DNA of 64,000 nt from Candidatus Butyricimonas faecavium (GCA_944321125.1 CALUKD010000011.1:1-64000), one strand, 5' to 3'; counted from the stretch's first letter, positions 38,567-47,163 are shown. A program made the numbers and translations. The notes: a model not told the origin generated them from the letters alone.

Positions 38567-38590
38567 CCGAGCTAAAAAAATTATATATAC

Positions 38591-39934
38591 ATGCAACGAG
38601 ACAGTATAGATTTTGGTTCAATGAAAGTCGGACAGTTGTTCTGTAAACAACTATTCCCGACCTTGCTGGGTATGGTTTTCTCGGCTTTATTCGTGATCAC
38701 CGACGGGGTTTTCGTCGGTCGTGGAATTGGTAGCGACGCTTTAGCCGCGGTAAATATTGCCGCCCCATTATTCGTGTTCGCTGCCGGAATGGGATTAATG
38801 TTTGGTATGGGCGGGGCAATCGTGGCATCAATCAACCTGGCCCGGGGGAAAGAACGTGTGGCCAACATCAATGCCACGCAAGCAACGCTTGTTTCTTTTA
38901 TCGGCATGACGTTAGTATCTATCCTTGTCATGGCTTTCCCGACATCTGTCGCTCGAATCCTCGGAGCACCCGAAGATATTATCGAGCTGGCACGGGAATA
39001 CCTGATTGCTTATGCCGCTTTTGCCATGTTCCAAACGGCACTCTGCGTGCTTACTTTCTTCACCCGTATTGACGGACCTAAAATAGCCATGTGGTGTATG
39101 ACAATCTCCACGGTAATTAATATCATACTCGACTATCTATTTATATTCGTGTATAAATGGGGATTGACGGGAGCCGCCGTGGCTACCGGTATCGGTGAAA
39201 TCGTGGGATGTATTCTCATGGTTGCCTATTTATTACGTTATTCACCTCGTGTTCGTCTCGGTAAACTAAAATTCAGTCAAAAGAGCATACAACTCACGGC
39301 ACGTAATAGCGGATATATCATTCGTTTAGGCTTCTCGGCATTCCTAGGGGAAGCTGCCATTGGTGTGATGATGCTGACCGGAAATTACGTGTTCGTGAGT
39401 TATCTCGGCACGGATGGAGTAGCTGCATTTAGTATCATGTGCTACTTTTTCCCGATCATATTCATGGTCTTCAATGCCATTATCCAATCGGCACAACCCA
39501 TTATCAGTTTCAATCACGGATATGCGGCACACGGACGTGCGCAACAAGCACTCAAACTGGCATTGCTAGCAACAATTGCAACAGGATTGTTTTTCCTTGT
39601 CCTCACAATCCTACTACGAGAACCAATCGTATCCCTATTCATCGCAGACCATACAAATAACGCTTGGAAGTACGCTGTATACGGGATTCCCTTTTTCTCG
39701 GTATGCTATATTTTCTTCGGAATCAACATCACGGCTATCGGGTATTACATGAGTATCGAAAGGTCTCAACTGTCAACGATATTCACTATTTTAAGAGGAA
39801 TCATATTACCTGCCGTCTGTTTCTTCCTCCTGCCATTATGGTTAGGAATCAAGGGAATCTGGCTGGCCGTAGCCGTAGCTGAATTTATCACTTTTGTACT
39901 GATTTGCATAAATGCGATATACAAAAAAGTTTGA
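38591..39934 (+). CDS. MATE family efflux transporter
   Basis: 447 residues with twelve membrane helices in two homologous halves. The opening KQLFPTLLGMVFSALFVITDGVFVGRGIG and the matching second-half segment LGFSAFLGEAAIGVMMLTGN are typical. MATE proteins export drugs or metabolites by Na+ or H+ antiport; substrate unknown. Ends within the stem of the terminator at 39933-39959. Confidence 0.93.
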   Translation: MQRDSIDFGSMKVGQLFCKQLFPTLLGMVFSALFVITDGVFVGRGIGSDALAAVNIAAPLFVFAAGMGLMFGMGGAIVASINLARGKERVANINATQATLVSFIGMTLVSILVMAFPTSVARILGAPEDIIELAREYLIAYAAFAMFQTALCVLTFFTRIDGPKIAMWCMTISTVINIILDYLFIFVYKWGLTGAAVATGIGEIVGCILMVAYLLRYSPRVRLGKLKFSQKSIQLTARNSGYIIRLGFSAFLGEAAIGVMMLTGNYVFVSYLGTDGVAAFSIMCYFFPIIFMVFNAIIQSAQPIISFNHGYAAHGRAQQALKLALLATIATGLFFLVLTILLREPIVSLFIADHTNNAWKYAVYGIPFFSVCYIFFGINITAIGYYMSIERSQLSTIFTILRGIILPAVCFFLLPLWLGIKGIWLAVAVAEFITFVLICINAIYKKV

Positions 39935-39959
39935 AAGGGGTCTTTTTCAAACCCCTTTC
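39933..39959 (+). terminator. bidirectional terminator between the MATE gene and mrp
   Basis: Perfect 9-bp stem GAAAGGGGT/ACCCCTTTC with a 9-nt loop, T-run at 39960-39964 on the plus side and A-run on the other. It overlaps the MATE stop codon and lies 4 bp from the mrp stop. Confidence 0.85.
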
Positions 39960-39962
39960 TTT

Positions 39963-41042
39963 TTATCTCGTTACCCGAACCCGTTTTGCAATCTCTCCTG
40001 TTTCATCTACAGCATGAGCTACATTACGAGCCAACTCCATAAATGCCTGTCCGGTGACACTATCTTCATCTAAAGCTACCGGATTACCGTTCTCACCTCC
40101 TTCCATGATGCTCTGTACGATTGGAATTTGTCCCAACAGACGTAGTCCCTTCTCGTCAGCAAGTTTCTTAGCCCCCTCTTTACCGAAGATATAATATTTA
40201 TTATCCGGCAGTTCGGCAGGAGTAAACCAAGACATATTCTCGACCAACCCTAGTACAGGAACCTGTATTCCCGGAGATTCAAACATATTGATCCCCTTCA
40301 CGGCATCCGCCAAAGCTACCTGTTGCGGTGTACTAACCACGATCGCACCGCTCAAAGCCACGGTCTGCACCAAAGTCAGGTGAATATCACTCGTTCCCGG
40401 AGGAAGGTCGATCAACATAAAGTCCAATTCATCCCAGAAACCGCCTTCCACCATCTGTTTCAAAGCATTGGAAGCCATCGGCCCTCTCCACACAGTTGCG
40501 GAATCCGGATCCACAAAGAAACCAATCGACAATAACTTTACCCCGTACTTCACAACCGGCTCAATCAGCTCCTTACCTCCTACTTCTACCATGTAAGGAC
40601 TAGCATCCTCGCACCCGAACATTTTCGGCATAGAAGGCCCGTAAATATCAGCATCCACCAACCCGACTTTATACCCCAATTTAGCCAAAGCCACCGCAAG
40701 ATTAGAGGCTATCGTTGATTTACCGACTCCCCCTTTACCTGAAGACACAGCAACAATATGTTTTACCTTCTCCAAGGCCAACGGTTTCTCCAAATCATGC
40801 ACGAACACGGTTTCAATCTCCACGGTTGTATATCCTAATTTCTCCTTTACCAGAGATTCACATTTCTTTTTTACCGCTCCCACAAACGGGTCATTGGACT
40901 TTTGGAATACCAAGCGGAAATCCACCTTACCATCCTCAGCCTTTATATTCTGCACCATATCCAGCGCAACGATACTCTTCGAAGTGCCGGGATATTTCAC
41001 TTCCGACAAAACGTCACGTATCTCTTTTACTATCTCTTGCAT
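39963..41042 (-). CDS. mrp: Mrp/NBP35 family iron-sulfur cluster carrier ATPase
   Basis: 359 residues. N-terminal DUF59 (FSCA) domain of about 85 residues, then a P-loop ATPase with the deviant Walker A SSGKGGVGKSTIASNLA, VDADIYGPSMPKMFG, LIDLPPGTSDIHL and VENMSWF. ApbC-type proteins bridge a [4Fe-4S] cluster across a dimer through a C-terminal CxxC. Here that motif is absent (only two Cys are present, neither in a pair), which is common in this phylum and leaves cluster binding open. Promoter at 41071-41102. Confidence 0.92.
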   Translation of the reverse strand: MQEIVKEIRDVLSEVKYPGTSKSIVALDMVQNIKAEDGKVDFRLVFQKSNDPFVGAVKKKCESLVKEKLGYTTVEIETVFVHDLEKPLALEKVKHIVAVSSGKGGVGKSTIASNLAVALAKLGYKVGLVDADIYGPSMPKMFGCEDASPYMVEVGGKELIEPVVKYGVKLLSIGFFVDPDSATVWRGPMASNALKQMVEGGFWDELDFMLIDLPPGTSDIHLTLVQTVALSGAIVVSTPQQVALADAVKGINMFESPGIQVPVLGLVENMSWFTPAELPDNKYYIFGKEGAKKLADEKGLRLLGQIPIVQSIMEGGENGNPVALDEDSVTGQAFMELARNVAHAVDETGEIAKRVRVTR

Positions 41043-41070
41043 AATATCTGTTTTTTATAAATCTTCCAGA

Positions 41071-41102
41071 CAAAATTACTGTTTATAAATTAATTTCCCA
41101 AC
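41071..41102 (-). promoter_or_regulatory. probable promoter of mrp
   Basis: On the minus strand GTTG (41099-41102), 20 bp, then TAATTTTG (41071-41078). The -33 box differs by one base from TTTG, exactly as in front of the KamA-like gene. Confidence 0.5.
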
Positions 41103-41154
41103 AAACATTCGTTTTGTTAAGGACAACGGGCTTAAAGGTTACAAATTATTGTCA

Positions 41155-41661
41155 TTATTCCATTGTCAATTGCATATACAAATCATAAGCCTTACGACTA
41201 AAACAAGCAATAATCACCCGTTCGAAATCAGGATGCGTTTCCAGAAAGGCTTTGATCTCATGCAAAGCAATCGGGGTTGCCTTCTCCAACGGATAACCGT
41301 ACACACCCGTACTAATCAGAGGAAAAGCAATGGTTTTCAAACCGTTCTCCACAGCTAAAGCAAGACTATTCCGGTAACATGCCGCCAGTAACTCCGGTTC
41401 TCCCTGTCGCCCATTAGAATAAACCGGACCCACCGTATGAATCACGTGAAGAGCCTGTAAATTATACCCTTTCGTGATTTTCGCCTCTCCGGTCTTGCAT
41501 CCATGTAACGTTCGACATTCCGCCAACAACTCTTTTCCAGCGACCCGGTGAATAGCCCCGTCAACCCCACCCCCTCCCAACAGGGTGGGATTTGCAGCAT
41601 TCACGATAGCATCTACGTCCAATGTAGTAATATCCGCTTCAATGATTTCCAATCTATCCAT
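41155..41661 (-). CDS. macro domain protein (ADP-ribosyl/O-acetyl-ADP-ribose hydrolase)
   Basis: 168 residues, a single macro domain of the MacroD/YmdB type. [26 protein letters not shown] is the ADP-ribose binding and catalytic loop, with [12 protein letters not shown] and [12 protein letters not shown] completing the pocket. Such enzymes remove ADP-ribose from proteins or deacetylate O-acetyl-ADP-ribose. It follows the NUDIX gene by 3 bp, so the two are translated together and probably share a metabolite. No membrane segment. Confidence 0.93.
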   Translation of the reverse strand: MDRLEIIEADITTLDVDAIVNAANPTLLGGGGVDGAIHRVAGKELLAECRTLHGCKTGEAKITKGYNLQALHVIHTVGPVYSNGRQGEPELLAACYRNSLALAVENGLKTIAFPLISTGVYGYPLEKATPIALHEIKAFLETHPDFERVIIACFSRKAYDLYMQLTME

Positions 41662-41664
41662 ATC

Positions 41665-42231
41665 TTATATTTTACTAGGAATCAAAGCCTGCAAACGCCT
41701 CAAATCAAATTCCTTGAAATGCTCATCCGGCCTCTCGATCCCGTTCAACTGCAAATAAACTTTCAATGCCAGGCGATGCAATGCCACCTGTAATACATGA
41801 TCATGGTCAAAAGCTAAGGAAGGAACATCCGACAAAGCAAACCAACGGGCATCTGCCGCATCGTCGTATCCGGTCACGTCCATTCCCGCAGGATTCACCA
41901 AAGCATAGTAGGCCACAGTAATCGTTCGTCCCCGGGGATCCCGATCCACATCGGAGAAAGTTTGTAATTGCTCCACAAACACATTTTTCAATCCCGTTTC
42001 TTCCTCTAATTCCCGTACGGCACATTCATCCGTCGTTTCATCCATATTCAGGAATCCACCCGGAAATGCCCAACAACCTTTATAAGGTTCTCCTCCTCGT
42101 TCCACCAGTAACACCTTTAACATCTCCCCGTCAAACCCAAAAATTACACAATCCGTGGTCACCGCCGGACGAGGATATTGATAGCAATATTGTCCTTCCA
42201 TCATCTTCATTGAATTAAAAACAACAATCAA
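41665..42231 (-). CDS. NUDIX hydrolase (ADP-ribose pyrophosphatase-like)
   Basis: 188 residues as the longest frame; a start at Met8 or Met10/11 (MMEGQYCYQYPRP) fits the family better. The NUDIX box is GGFLNMDETTDECAVRELEEETGL. The opening RPAVTTDCVIFGFDGEMLKVLLVERGGEP and the C-terminal FALSDVPSLAFDHDHVLQVA are typical of the ADP-ribose/NADH-type branch that in some bacteria is fused to a winged-helix repressor (NrtR). Here the protein ends before a full winged helix would fit. A perfect 8-bp palindrome lies 74 bp upstream of the frame (42305-42325). Confidence 0.9.
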   Translation of the reverse strand: MIVVFNSMKMMEGQYCYQYPRPAVTTDCVIFGFDGEMLKVLLVERGGEPYKGCWAFPGGFLNMDETTDECAVRELEEETGLKNVFVEQLQTFSDVDRDPRGRTITVAYYALVNPAGMDVTGYDDAADARWFALSDVPSLAFDHDHVLQVALHRLALKVYLQLNGIERPDEHFKEFDLRRLQALIPSKI

Positions 42232-42304
42232 ATATAATAAATAAACCTCAAGCTCGTCTCTCCTTCCCTAACATTTGCAACCATATTAATAAAAAACACC
42301 CGAA

Positions 42305-42325
42305 AACGTAACATTTAGTTACGTT
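42305..42325. promoter_or_regulatory. palindrome upstream of the NUDIX-macro pair
   Basis: AACGTAAC-ATTTA-GTTACGTT, an 8-bp perfect inverted repeat with a 5-bp spacer, centred in the 125-bp gap between the NUDIX gene and the small plus-strand frame. Symmetry and size suit a dimeric repressor site; no U-tract, so not a terminator. Confidence 0.5.
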
Positions 42326-42356
42326 CCTGCATAAAACATATATTAAAGCTTGCATC

Positions 42357-42587
42357 ATGAAAAGAGTCGAAATGTTACTATTTATGTTAGGGATCGTATT
42401 CATTCTCACGTTCTGGCTGGCAAGTCGTGAAGAAAAAATACCATTTAAATTCTGGTATTATACTGACGTAACCTACGACGCAATTGCATACACCCGGGAC
42501 ACACTTTTTCCATCAATGCCCAAAAACGACTGGAATGATTTTTTTCAACCGTATGACATAACTCATGCAGAATCACGTAATCAATAA
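42357..42587 (+). CDS. candidate small single-pass membrane protein
   Basis: 76 residues. The N terminus KRVEMLLFMLGIVFILTFWL is a convincing membrane helix with a Lys-Arg before it and charged residues (SREEK) after. The first 88 bp lie in intergenic sequence, but the remainder overlaps the 3' end of the metallopeptidase gene on the other strand, so the C-terminal half may be chance. It starts 32 bp after the palindrome. I keep it as a possible gene only because the membrane helix lies in otherwise unexplained DNA. Confidence 0.3.
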   Translation: MKRVEMLLFMLGIVFILTFWLASREEKIPFKFWYYTDVTYDAIAYTRDTLFPSMPKNDWNDFFQPYDITHAESRNQ

Positions 42588-43158
42588 TCTCATCCGGCAA
42601 TTTCATCAATTTCACGTTCAGGCTGATATTATCATCCGCCGAACAACTCCCCCAATTCGATATATTATTCCGAAAAGATAATGCCCGGTAACGAAAACCA
42701 AACCGCTCTGCCAGTTCCCTTACCCTTCCCGGCAAATAACGCTTGCTTTCCATGCGATAAATCTCCACCAGAAAATTCTCCACGTAGGGAGCAATCTTCG
42801 AATATTCCGTACCGCGGGGAATATACAGGCGGATTTCTTTCCCCTCGATCTTATAGTATGGACGAAGTTCATCACAGGCAAGTACTTTCAGCACGTGGAA
42901 CTTCGTCTTCACCTCAGAATTCATACCTACCCCCACCCCCGTATCTTTCTCGTAAACTTTGACCTTCGCCATATTCTGCACAATCCAATCCCGTTGTGTA
43001 TGCACGAATTCTTCTACCTGCCGTCCACTTACCCCGTAGGGAACGTTCACCCACACGCCTCTACCCGGAGCGATTCGCACCGAGAGGAAACGGATATTCT
43101 TTCCACGTCTCACCTTTACCCTACCGATTCCCGGTAATATAATTTCGTCATTCATCAT
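42445..43158 (-). CDS. YgjP-like zinc metallopeptidase (DUF45)
   Basis: About 237 residues. The zinc motif IDYVILHELCHTVEKNHSSRFW (H-E-x2-H plus downstream His) and SNWGSCSADDNISLN with KLMKLPDEI define the YgjP/DUF45 family of cytoplasmic metallopeptidase-like proteins; the substrate is unknown. The start is ATG at 43158 or 43155 (the longer frame would begin at TTG). It stands only 8-11 bp downstream of the terminator hairpin at 43166-43188, so its ribosome site falls inside the U-run or stem. Confidence 0.88.
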   Translation of the reverse strand: MMNDEIILPGIGRVKVRRGKNIRFLSVRIAPGRGVWVNVPYGVSGRQVEEFVHTQRDWIVQNMAKVKVYEKDTGVGVGMNSEVKTKFHVLKVLACDELRPYYKIEGKEIRLYIPRGTEYSKIAPYVENFLVEIYRMESKRYLPGRVRELAERFGFRYRALSFRNNISNWGSCSADDNISLNVKLMKLPDEIIDYVILHELCHTVEKNHSSRFWALMEKVCPGCMQLRRRLRQYNTRI

Positions 43159-43165
43159 CAAAAAA

Positions 43166-43188
43166 AGCTACCACAGAACGTGGTAGCT
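43166..43188 (-). terminator. terminator between the 96-residue gene and the YgjP-like gene
   Basis: AGCTACCAC/GTGGTAGCT, a perfect 9-bp stem with loop AGAAC, followed on the minus strand by seven U residues that run right up to the start codon of the next gene. Confidence 0.85.
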
Positions 43189-43212
43189 CAAACATTTGGG
43201 GGCAATCATCAT

Positions 43213-43503
43213 TTAAGCGTTCTGTTTTACTAATTCGCTTAAACGGGTAAATTCTCCATCCACTGTTTTCAATAAATCAATAGATATTTCTTTATAATAA
43301 GATCTAACTTCTTTCTTATTGCTAAATGATTTACGAGCAGAAATTTTATTTCTCATTTCATTTCTGTACTCAATCATCTTTTTCACGATATTAACAACTT
43401 CTGGCTTACTCTTTCCCACTCTAGAATTGTAATTCATACAATCGGCGATCACCGCAAAAGCCAAATAATCAACATCTTTCTTCAGTCTTCTAATACTTGC
43501 CAT
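43213..43503 (-). CDS. small conserved-type protein, function unknown
   Basis: 96 residues, basic and predicted helical (RRLKKDVDYLAFAVIADCMN; later KKMIEYRNEMRNKISARKSF). No motif, signal peptide or membrane segment is recognised. It has its own terminator 25 bp downstream. The clean start after an AT-rich leader and the well-formed terminator support a real, separately expressed gene. Confidence 0.75.
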   Translation of the reverse strand: MASIRRLKKDVDYLAFAVIADCMNYNSRVGKSKPEVVNIVKKMIEYRNEMRNKISARKSFSNKKEVRSYYKEISIDLLKTVDGEFTRLSELVKQNA

Positions 43504-43584
43504 AACTCTGATATTTAATTTCCAACAAAACTAATAAAGAATATTATCCCAAACAAACTTATTTTCAAAAAATATTTATTTCTT

Positions 43585-44664
43585 TCACGCCCGAATGGAT
43601 ACCTTCCCTGCCTCCAACATCATATCCAATACCAACATGGCTGCCATCGCTTCTACTACGGGTACCGCACGAGGTACCACACATGGGTCATGACGTCCCT
43701 GAGCCATGAAAGTCACCTCCTCCCCAAAACAATTCACGGTTTGTTGCTCCCGCCCGATTGTTGCCACAGGCTTAAAGGCAACTCGGAAATAAATATCCTC
43801 CCCATTCGTAATTCCCCCCAAAATCCCTCCGGCATGATTTGTCAAAGTCCTCACTTGCCTGTCTTCCATCACGAAGGCATCGTTATGCTCGCTTCCCCGC
43901 ATACTTGCAGCACGGAATCCCTCTCCATACTCAAAACCTTTCGCTGCATTAATTCCCATCATATAATATCCCAGCCGGGCTTGAAAACGGTCAAACACAG
44001 GTTCTCCTACCCCGACGGGAACACCCCGGATAATACAACTCACCACTCCTCCCACACTATCCCGTTCTTCCTGTACCTTCCGGATAAACAATTCCATTTC
44101 CCTTGCAACCATCGAATCAGGACAACGAACCACATTGGCATCCGTTTCCTCAAAATTTAGCTCGCAATAAGTTTTATTCAACACGATCGGCCCTACCTGA
44201 GACGTGTAACCGTGGACAAAAACCCCCAGTCTTTTCAAAACCTGACGGGCCACAGCTCCCCCCACCACTCGAACCACGTGTTCCCGGGCCGACGAACGTC
44301 CCCCGCCCCGGTAATCCCGGATACCATATTTTGCTTGCATTGTATAATCGGCATGAGAGGGACGGAATAAATCTTTTATCTTGTCATAATCCCGGCTCCG
44401 CCGATCCTTATTACGTACGATAAAACCAATAGGTGTACCCGTTGTCACTCCTTCAAATACTCCCGAAAGTATTTCTACCCGGTCTTCTTCCGTCCTCGAA
44501 GTCGTCACGGAAGACTGTCCCGGTCTTCTTCGGTCCAGCTCATACTGAATCTCTTCCACCGACAAGGGGACCCCTGCCGGACATCCGTCAATCACTCCCC
44601 CCAACGCCTCCCCATGTGATTCACCGAAAGAGGTCAACGTGTATAACTTACCAATCGTGTTCAT
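43585..44664 (-). CDS. aroC: chorismate synthase
   Basis: 359 residues. The last shikimate-pathway enzyme, converting EPSP to chorismate with reduced FMN. Signatures GESHGEALGGVIDGCPAG, RPGQSSVTTSRTEEDRVEILSGVFEG, SHADYTMQAKYGIRDYRGGGRSSARE and MRGSEHNDAF are all present. Length normal. Its start abuts a heptamer array at 44666-44693 in the leader. Confidence 0.97.
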   Translation of the reverse strand: MNTIGKLYTLTSFGESHGEALGGVIDGCPAGVPLSVEEIQYELDRRRPGQSSVTTSRTEEDRVEILSGVFEGVTTGTPIGFIVRNKDRRSRDYDKIKDLFRPSHADYTMQAKYGIRDYRGGGRSSAREHVVRVVGGAVARQVLKRLGVFVHGYTSQVGPIVLNKTYCELNFEETDANVVRCPDSMVAREMELFIRKVQEERDSVGGVVSCIIRGVPVGVGEPVFDRFQARLGYYMMGINAAKGFEYGEGFRAASMRGSEHNDAFVMEDRQVRTLTNHAGGILGGITNGEDIYFRVAFKPVATIGREQQTVNCFGEEVTFMAQGRHDPCVVPRAVPVVEAMAAMLVLDMMLEAGKVSIRA

Positions 44665-44665
44665 T

Positions 44666-44693
44666 ACAATTGAAAATTAAAAATTAAAAACTG
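44666..44693. repeat. 7-bp periodic array upstream of aroC
   Basis: ACAATTG, AAAATTA, AAAATTA, AAAACTG in exact register, 1 bp from the aroC start codon. Confidence 0.7.
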
Positions 44694-44781
44694 AAGGAGA
44701 ACAACACTTCACTATTCAAGGATCAAGATGGATTAAACTCCTGGTCTGTATAAAAAATGGAAAATCAAGACTTGATTATCT

Positions 44782-44816
44782 CAATTTTCCATTTTCAATT
44801 CTGCATTTTCAATTTT
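44782..44816. repeat. 7-bp periodic array downstream of the SlyD-like gene
   Basis: Five heptamers (CAATTTT, CCATTTT, CAATTCT, GCATTTT, CAATTTT) ending 2 bp from the stop codon. With sequence at 44756-44766 it also forms a 10-bp inverted repeat AATGGAAAAT/ATTTTCCATT that may act as a weak terminator. Confidence 0.7.
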
Positions 44817-44818
44817 GA

Positions 44819-45367
44819 TTAGTGGCAGCAACCGTCACCACAAGAGTGTCCCGAACCGCAACCGCCATCAGATCCACAACCGTGGCAACCGCCACATTTG
44901 TGAGAATGTAAACTTTCCAGTTCCTCATCAGTAGCGTCTCTTACCGCCAACACTTTACCCTTGAAAAATAAATCTTTTCCGGCCATCGGGTGATTAAAAT
45001 CCATAGTCACCGTATCATCGCCCACGGTAACAATTGTCCCGTTCAGGTGACGTCCCAAACTATCCTGCATTGGCAGCACGTTTCCGGGGATCAACTCTTC
45101 TGCCTCAACTTCTGCAAATATATCTTTAGGTAACTCTACTATCATATCCTCGTTCACCTCTCCGTAAGCATTAGCAGCCGGGATATGAAAACTGAAAGAA
45201 TTCCCTGTATTCAAATTCAATAGGTTCATCTCGAAATATTCCAGCGTTTGCCCTTGACCGCAAATAAACTCTAGGGGAGTTTTCTCGTCAGCTATTTCAA
45301 CAGGTTCCGCATCCGCTGCCGTTCTCAACTCGTAACTCACGGTTACAAACTTATTCTTTGTTATCAT
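44819..45367 (-). CDS. SlyD-like FKBP peptidyl-prolyl isomerase with metal-binding tail
   Basis: 182 residues. The FKBP core with an IF-domain insertion is seen in VTVSYELR, TPLEFICGQGQTLEYFEMNLL, AYGEVNEDMIVELPKDIF and VTMDFNHPMAGKDLFFKGKVL, as in SlyD. The last 29 residues hold 8 Cys and 5 His in HSHKCGGCHGCGSDGGCGSG and the following segment, a nickel/zinc-binding tail like that of SlyD. It may fold proteins and deliver or store metal in the cytoplasm. Single gene. Confidence 0.92.
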   Translation of the reverse strand: MITKNKFVTVSYELRTAADAEPVEIADEKTPLEFICGQGQTLEYFEMNLLNLNTGNSFSFHIPAANAYGEVNEDMIVELPKDIFAEVEAEELIPGNVLPMQDSLGRHLNGTIVTVGDDTVTMDFNHPMAGKDLFFKGKVLAVRDATDEELESLHSHKCGGCHGCGSDGGCGSGHSCGDGCCH

Positions 45368-45412
45368 TTCTCTTTTTTTTAATTATTCGACAGCAAAGAT
45401 ACAACTAATTAA

Positions 45413-45446
45413 GCGAAAAGTTGAAAGCAAAAAGCTAAAAGTTGAG
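45413..45446. repeat. 7-bp periodic AT-rich sequence
   Basis: Degenerate heptamers of the GCTAAAA/GTTGAAA kind within the 240-bp gap 45368-45607. The remainder of that gap holds the palindrome at 45532-45568 and no gene. Confidence 0.5.
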
Positions 45447-45531
45447 AAAAGCTTAAATGAAGCTTAAAGTGGCCAAAAGAGCATTTACATCGAACGGCCG
45501 GAATCTAAAATTAGTAAAGACTTTATAAACT

Positions 45532-45568
45532 AGCGGGAGTGTCAAAAGATCTTTTTGACACTCCCGCT
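45532..45568. terminator. 16-bp perfect hairpin downstream of the OmpA gene
   Basis: AGCGGGAGTGTCAAAA / TTTTGACACTCCCGCT with a 5-nt loop. It lies 39 bp past the stop of the minus-strand OmpA gene. Neither side has a real T-run, so it could stop transcription, protect the 3' end of the omp mRNA, or both. Confidence 0.6.
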
Positions 45569-45607
45569 TCTAAAATATATTTGGTCAGTAGTTATGTAGC
45601 TTCAACA

Positions 45608-46798
45608 TCATTCAACAATAACCACGCGGCTCAATTGAACACCTCCCTTATAAAGATTATCAACACCCCCCTTACCAACAACTTGCAGTTGACTGGCCTT
45701 AACACCAAATTTCTTCACTAAAGCGTCAGCCACGTTTTGAGCACGTTTCTCGCTCAACTTCTGATTGTAAGCCGGAGTTCCTGTTGCTTTATCTGCATAT
45801 CCGGTAACTCTATAAATTTGATTCGGATTGTTCTTGATAATCTCCGCATAATATTTCAAATTAATCATCTCCTTGTTGGTAATGTTTGCTTTGTTGATAT
45901 TGAAGAAAATAGCCAATGGAGCAGCTTTTACCTCTTTAACAACCTGCGGTTGAACCTTACGAGCTTGATCTAATTCATTCTGCAAACGATCTGCCCGGCG
46001 AATTTGCTCTGCCAATTTAGCCTCCGCGGCACTTAACATTTCCGGTGAAACTCCGGTAGAAATGATTTCTGTCGGTTTTTCTCTCCTAAAATTACGCTGG
46101 TTAAATTTATAAGTAAATCCGGCTGTTACCCCCAAAATACCTTCTCCTTTGCTTCCGCCGGTGTCACCGTCAAATGATTGAGGAACCAAACTACCCTTGA
46201 TCTCGATATTAAAGTCAAAAGCGTTAGATAAACGCATTTTATTAATCAAACCTGCCACGAACATAAACTTCGTGTTGTCCACAGAAGAACAACCATGAAT
46301 CATACCAAAACCGGCAAATGGAACGGCCTCATAGAAACGATCCGTACGATAACCGCCAATCCAATTGGAAAGATTCAATAATCCATCAACATGCACGTTA
46401 AACTGTTGCCATTTTTGTTTGTAATATCCATCTACACGAGAAGGTCCCTTAGCATAAATATTAGCAGGATCAGCCGTTAAACCTTTTAATGTGAAACCAC
46501 CAACTTGAGCCCGAACTCCTAATGTCGGCATCAACCATTTTCCCACAGAAAAATCAAATGTCGGGGTAATACGGCGCCCGAAATCATCCTTACTATCATA
46601 CTCTCCAAAATAAACTTGCCCACCGGCACCTATTGAAATAAACCAATTATCCCAAAAGCCATTGGTAACAAAACCACGCCAAGGAGCCGTAGATTCCTCT
46701 TCTACCACAGTTACCTTAACTTCTTCTTTTTGTGCGCTAGCCAATAATGGCAGAATCGCTACAAATAACAAAATAAACGTCTTCTTCATATTCATCAT
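45608..46798 (-). CDS. OmpA family outer-membrane protein
   Basis: 396 residues. Signal peptide (MKKTFILLFVAILPLLASAQ), a beta-barrel region with alternating hydrophobic strands (residues about 45-245), a short helical linker (EMLSAAEAKLAEQIRRADRL), and a C-terminal OmpA peptidoglycan-binding domain (AIFFNINKANITNKEMINLK, then VTGYADKATGTPAYNQKLSE and AQNVADAL). It anchors the outer membrane to the cell wall. Final hydrophobic residues match an outer-membrane protein end. The 365-bp upstream gap (46799-47163) is AT-rich without a gene. Confidence 0.93.
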   Translation of the reverse strand: MMNMKKTFILLFVAILPLLASAQKEEVKVTVVEEESTAPWRGFVTNGFWDNWFISIGAGGQVYFGEYDSKDDFGRRITPTFDFSVGKWLMPTLGVRAQVGGFTLKGLTADPANIYAKGPSRVDGYYKQKWQQFNVHVDGLLNLSNWIGGYRTDRFYEAVPFAGFGMIHGCSSVDNTKFMFVAGLINKMRLSNAFDFNIEIKGSLVPQSFDGDTGGSKGEGILGVTAGFTYKFNQRNFRREKPTEIISTGVSPEMLSAAEAKLAEQIRRADRLQNELDQARKVQPQVVKEVKAAPLAIFFNINKANITNKEMINLKYYAEIIKNNPNQIYRVTGYADKATGTPAYNQKLSEKRAQNVADALVKKFGVKASQLQVVGKGGVDNLYKGGVQLSRVVIVE

Positions 46799-47163
46799 CT
46801 GTTTGTTAACTATTGTTTGCTTGTTATGTATCTAAGCTGATCTTAATAACATTCAAAATACGGGGCCTCGTTTAAAAATGTTACACTCTCATTGGAAAAA
46901 ATTATATTAAAAATTTTAATTAACTTTATACCAATTCAAACAAGAAGTAGTTAACAATTATCGTGCCAATAGTGACATTTTTAATTAATTAAATAAAATA
47001 TTCCGTAAAAATATATCTATAAAGTTCAAATCAAAAATACAAAAAAGATTACACGCCAAGCCCCCAAGCATACCTATCTACTTTATTGTCATGTCACGCT
47101 ACCATCATTGCCACTTACATGACAAAGACGATCCCGCCTTTTCGTCGCAAGCTTCGTCTACGC
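46799..47163. other. AT-rich intergenic gap
   Basis: No frame of note. It should hold the OmpA promoter and the end of the repeat-protein unit. I see TATTTTTG at 47032-47039 (minus strand) as a -7-like box but no convincing -33 partner, and no terminator stem. Confidence 0.4.
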
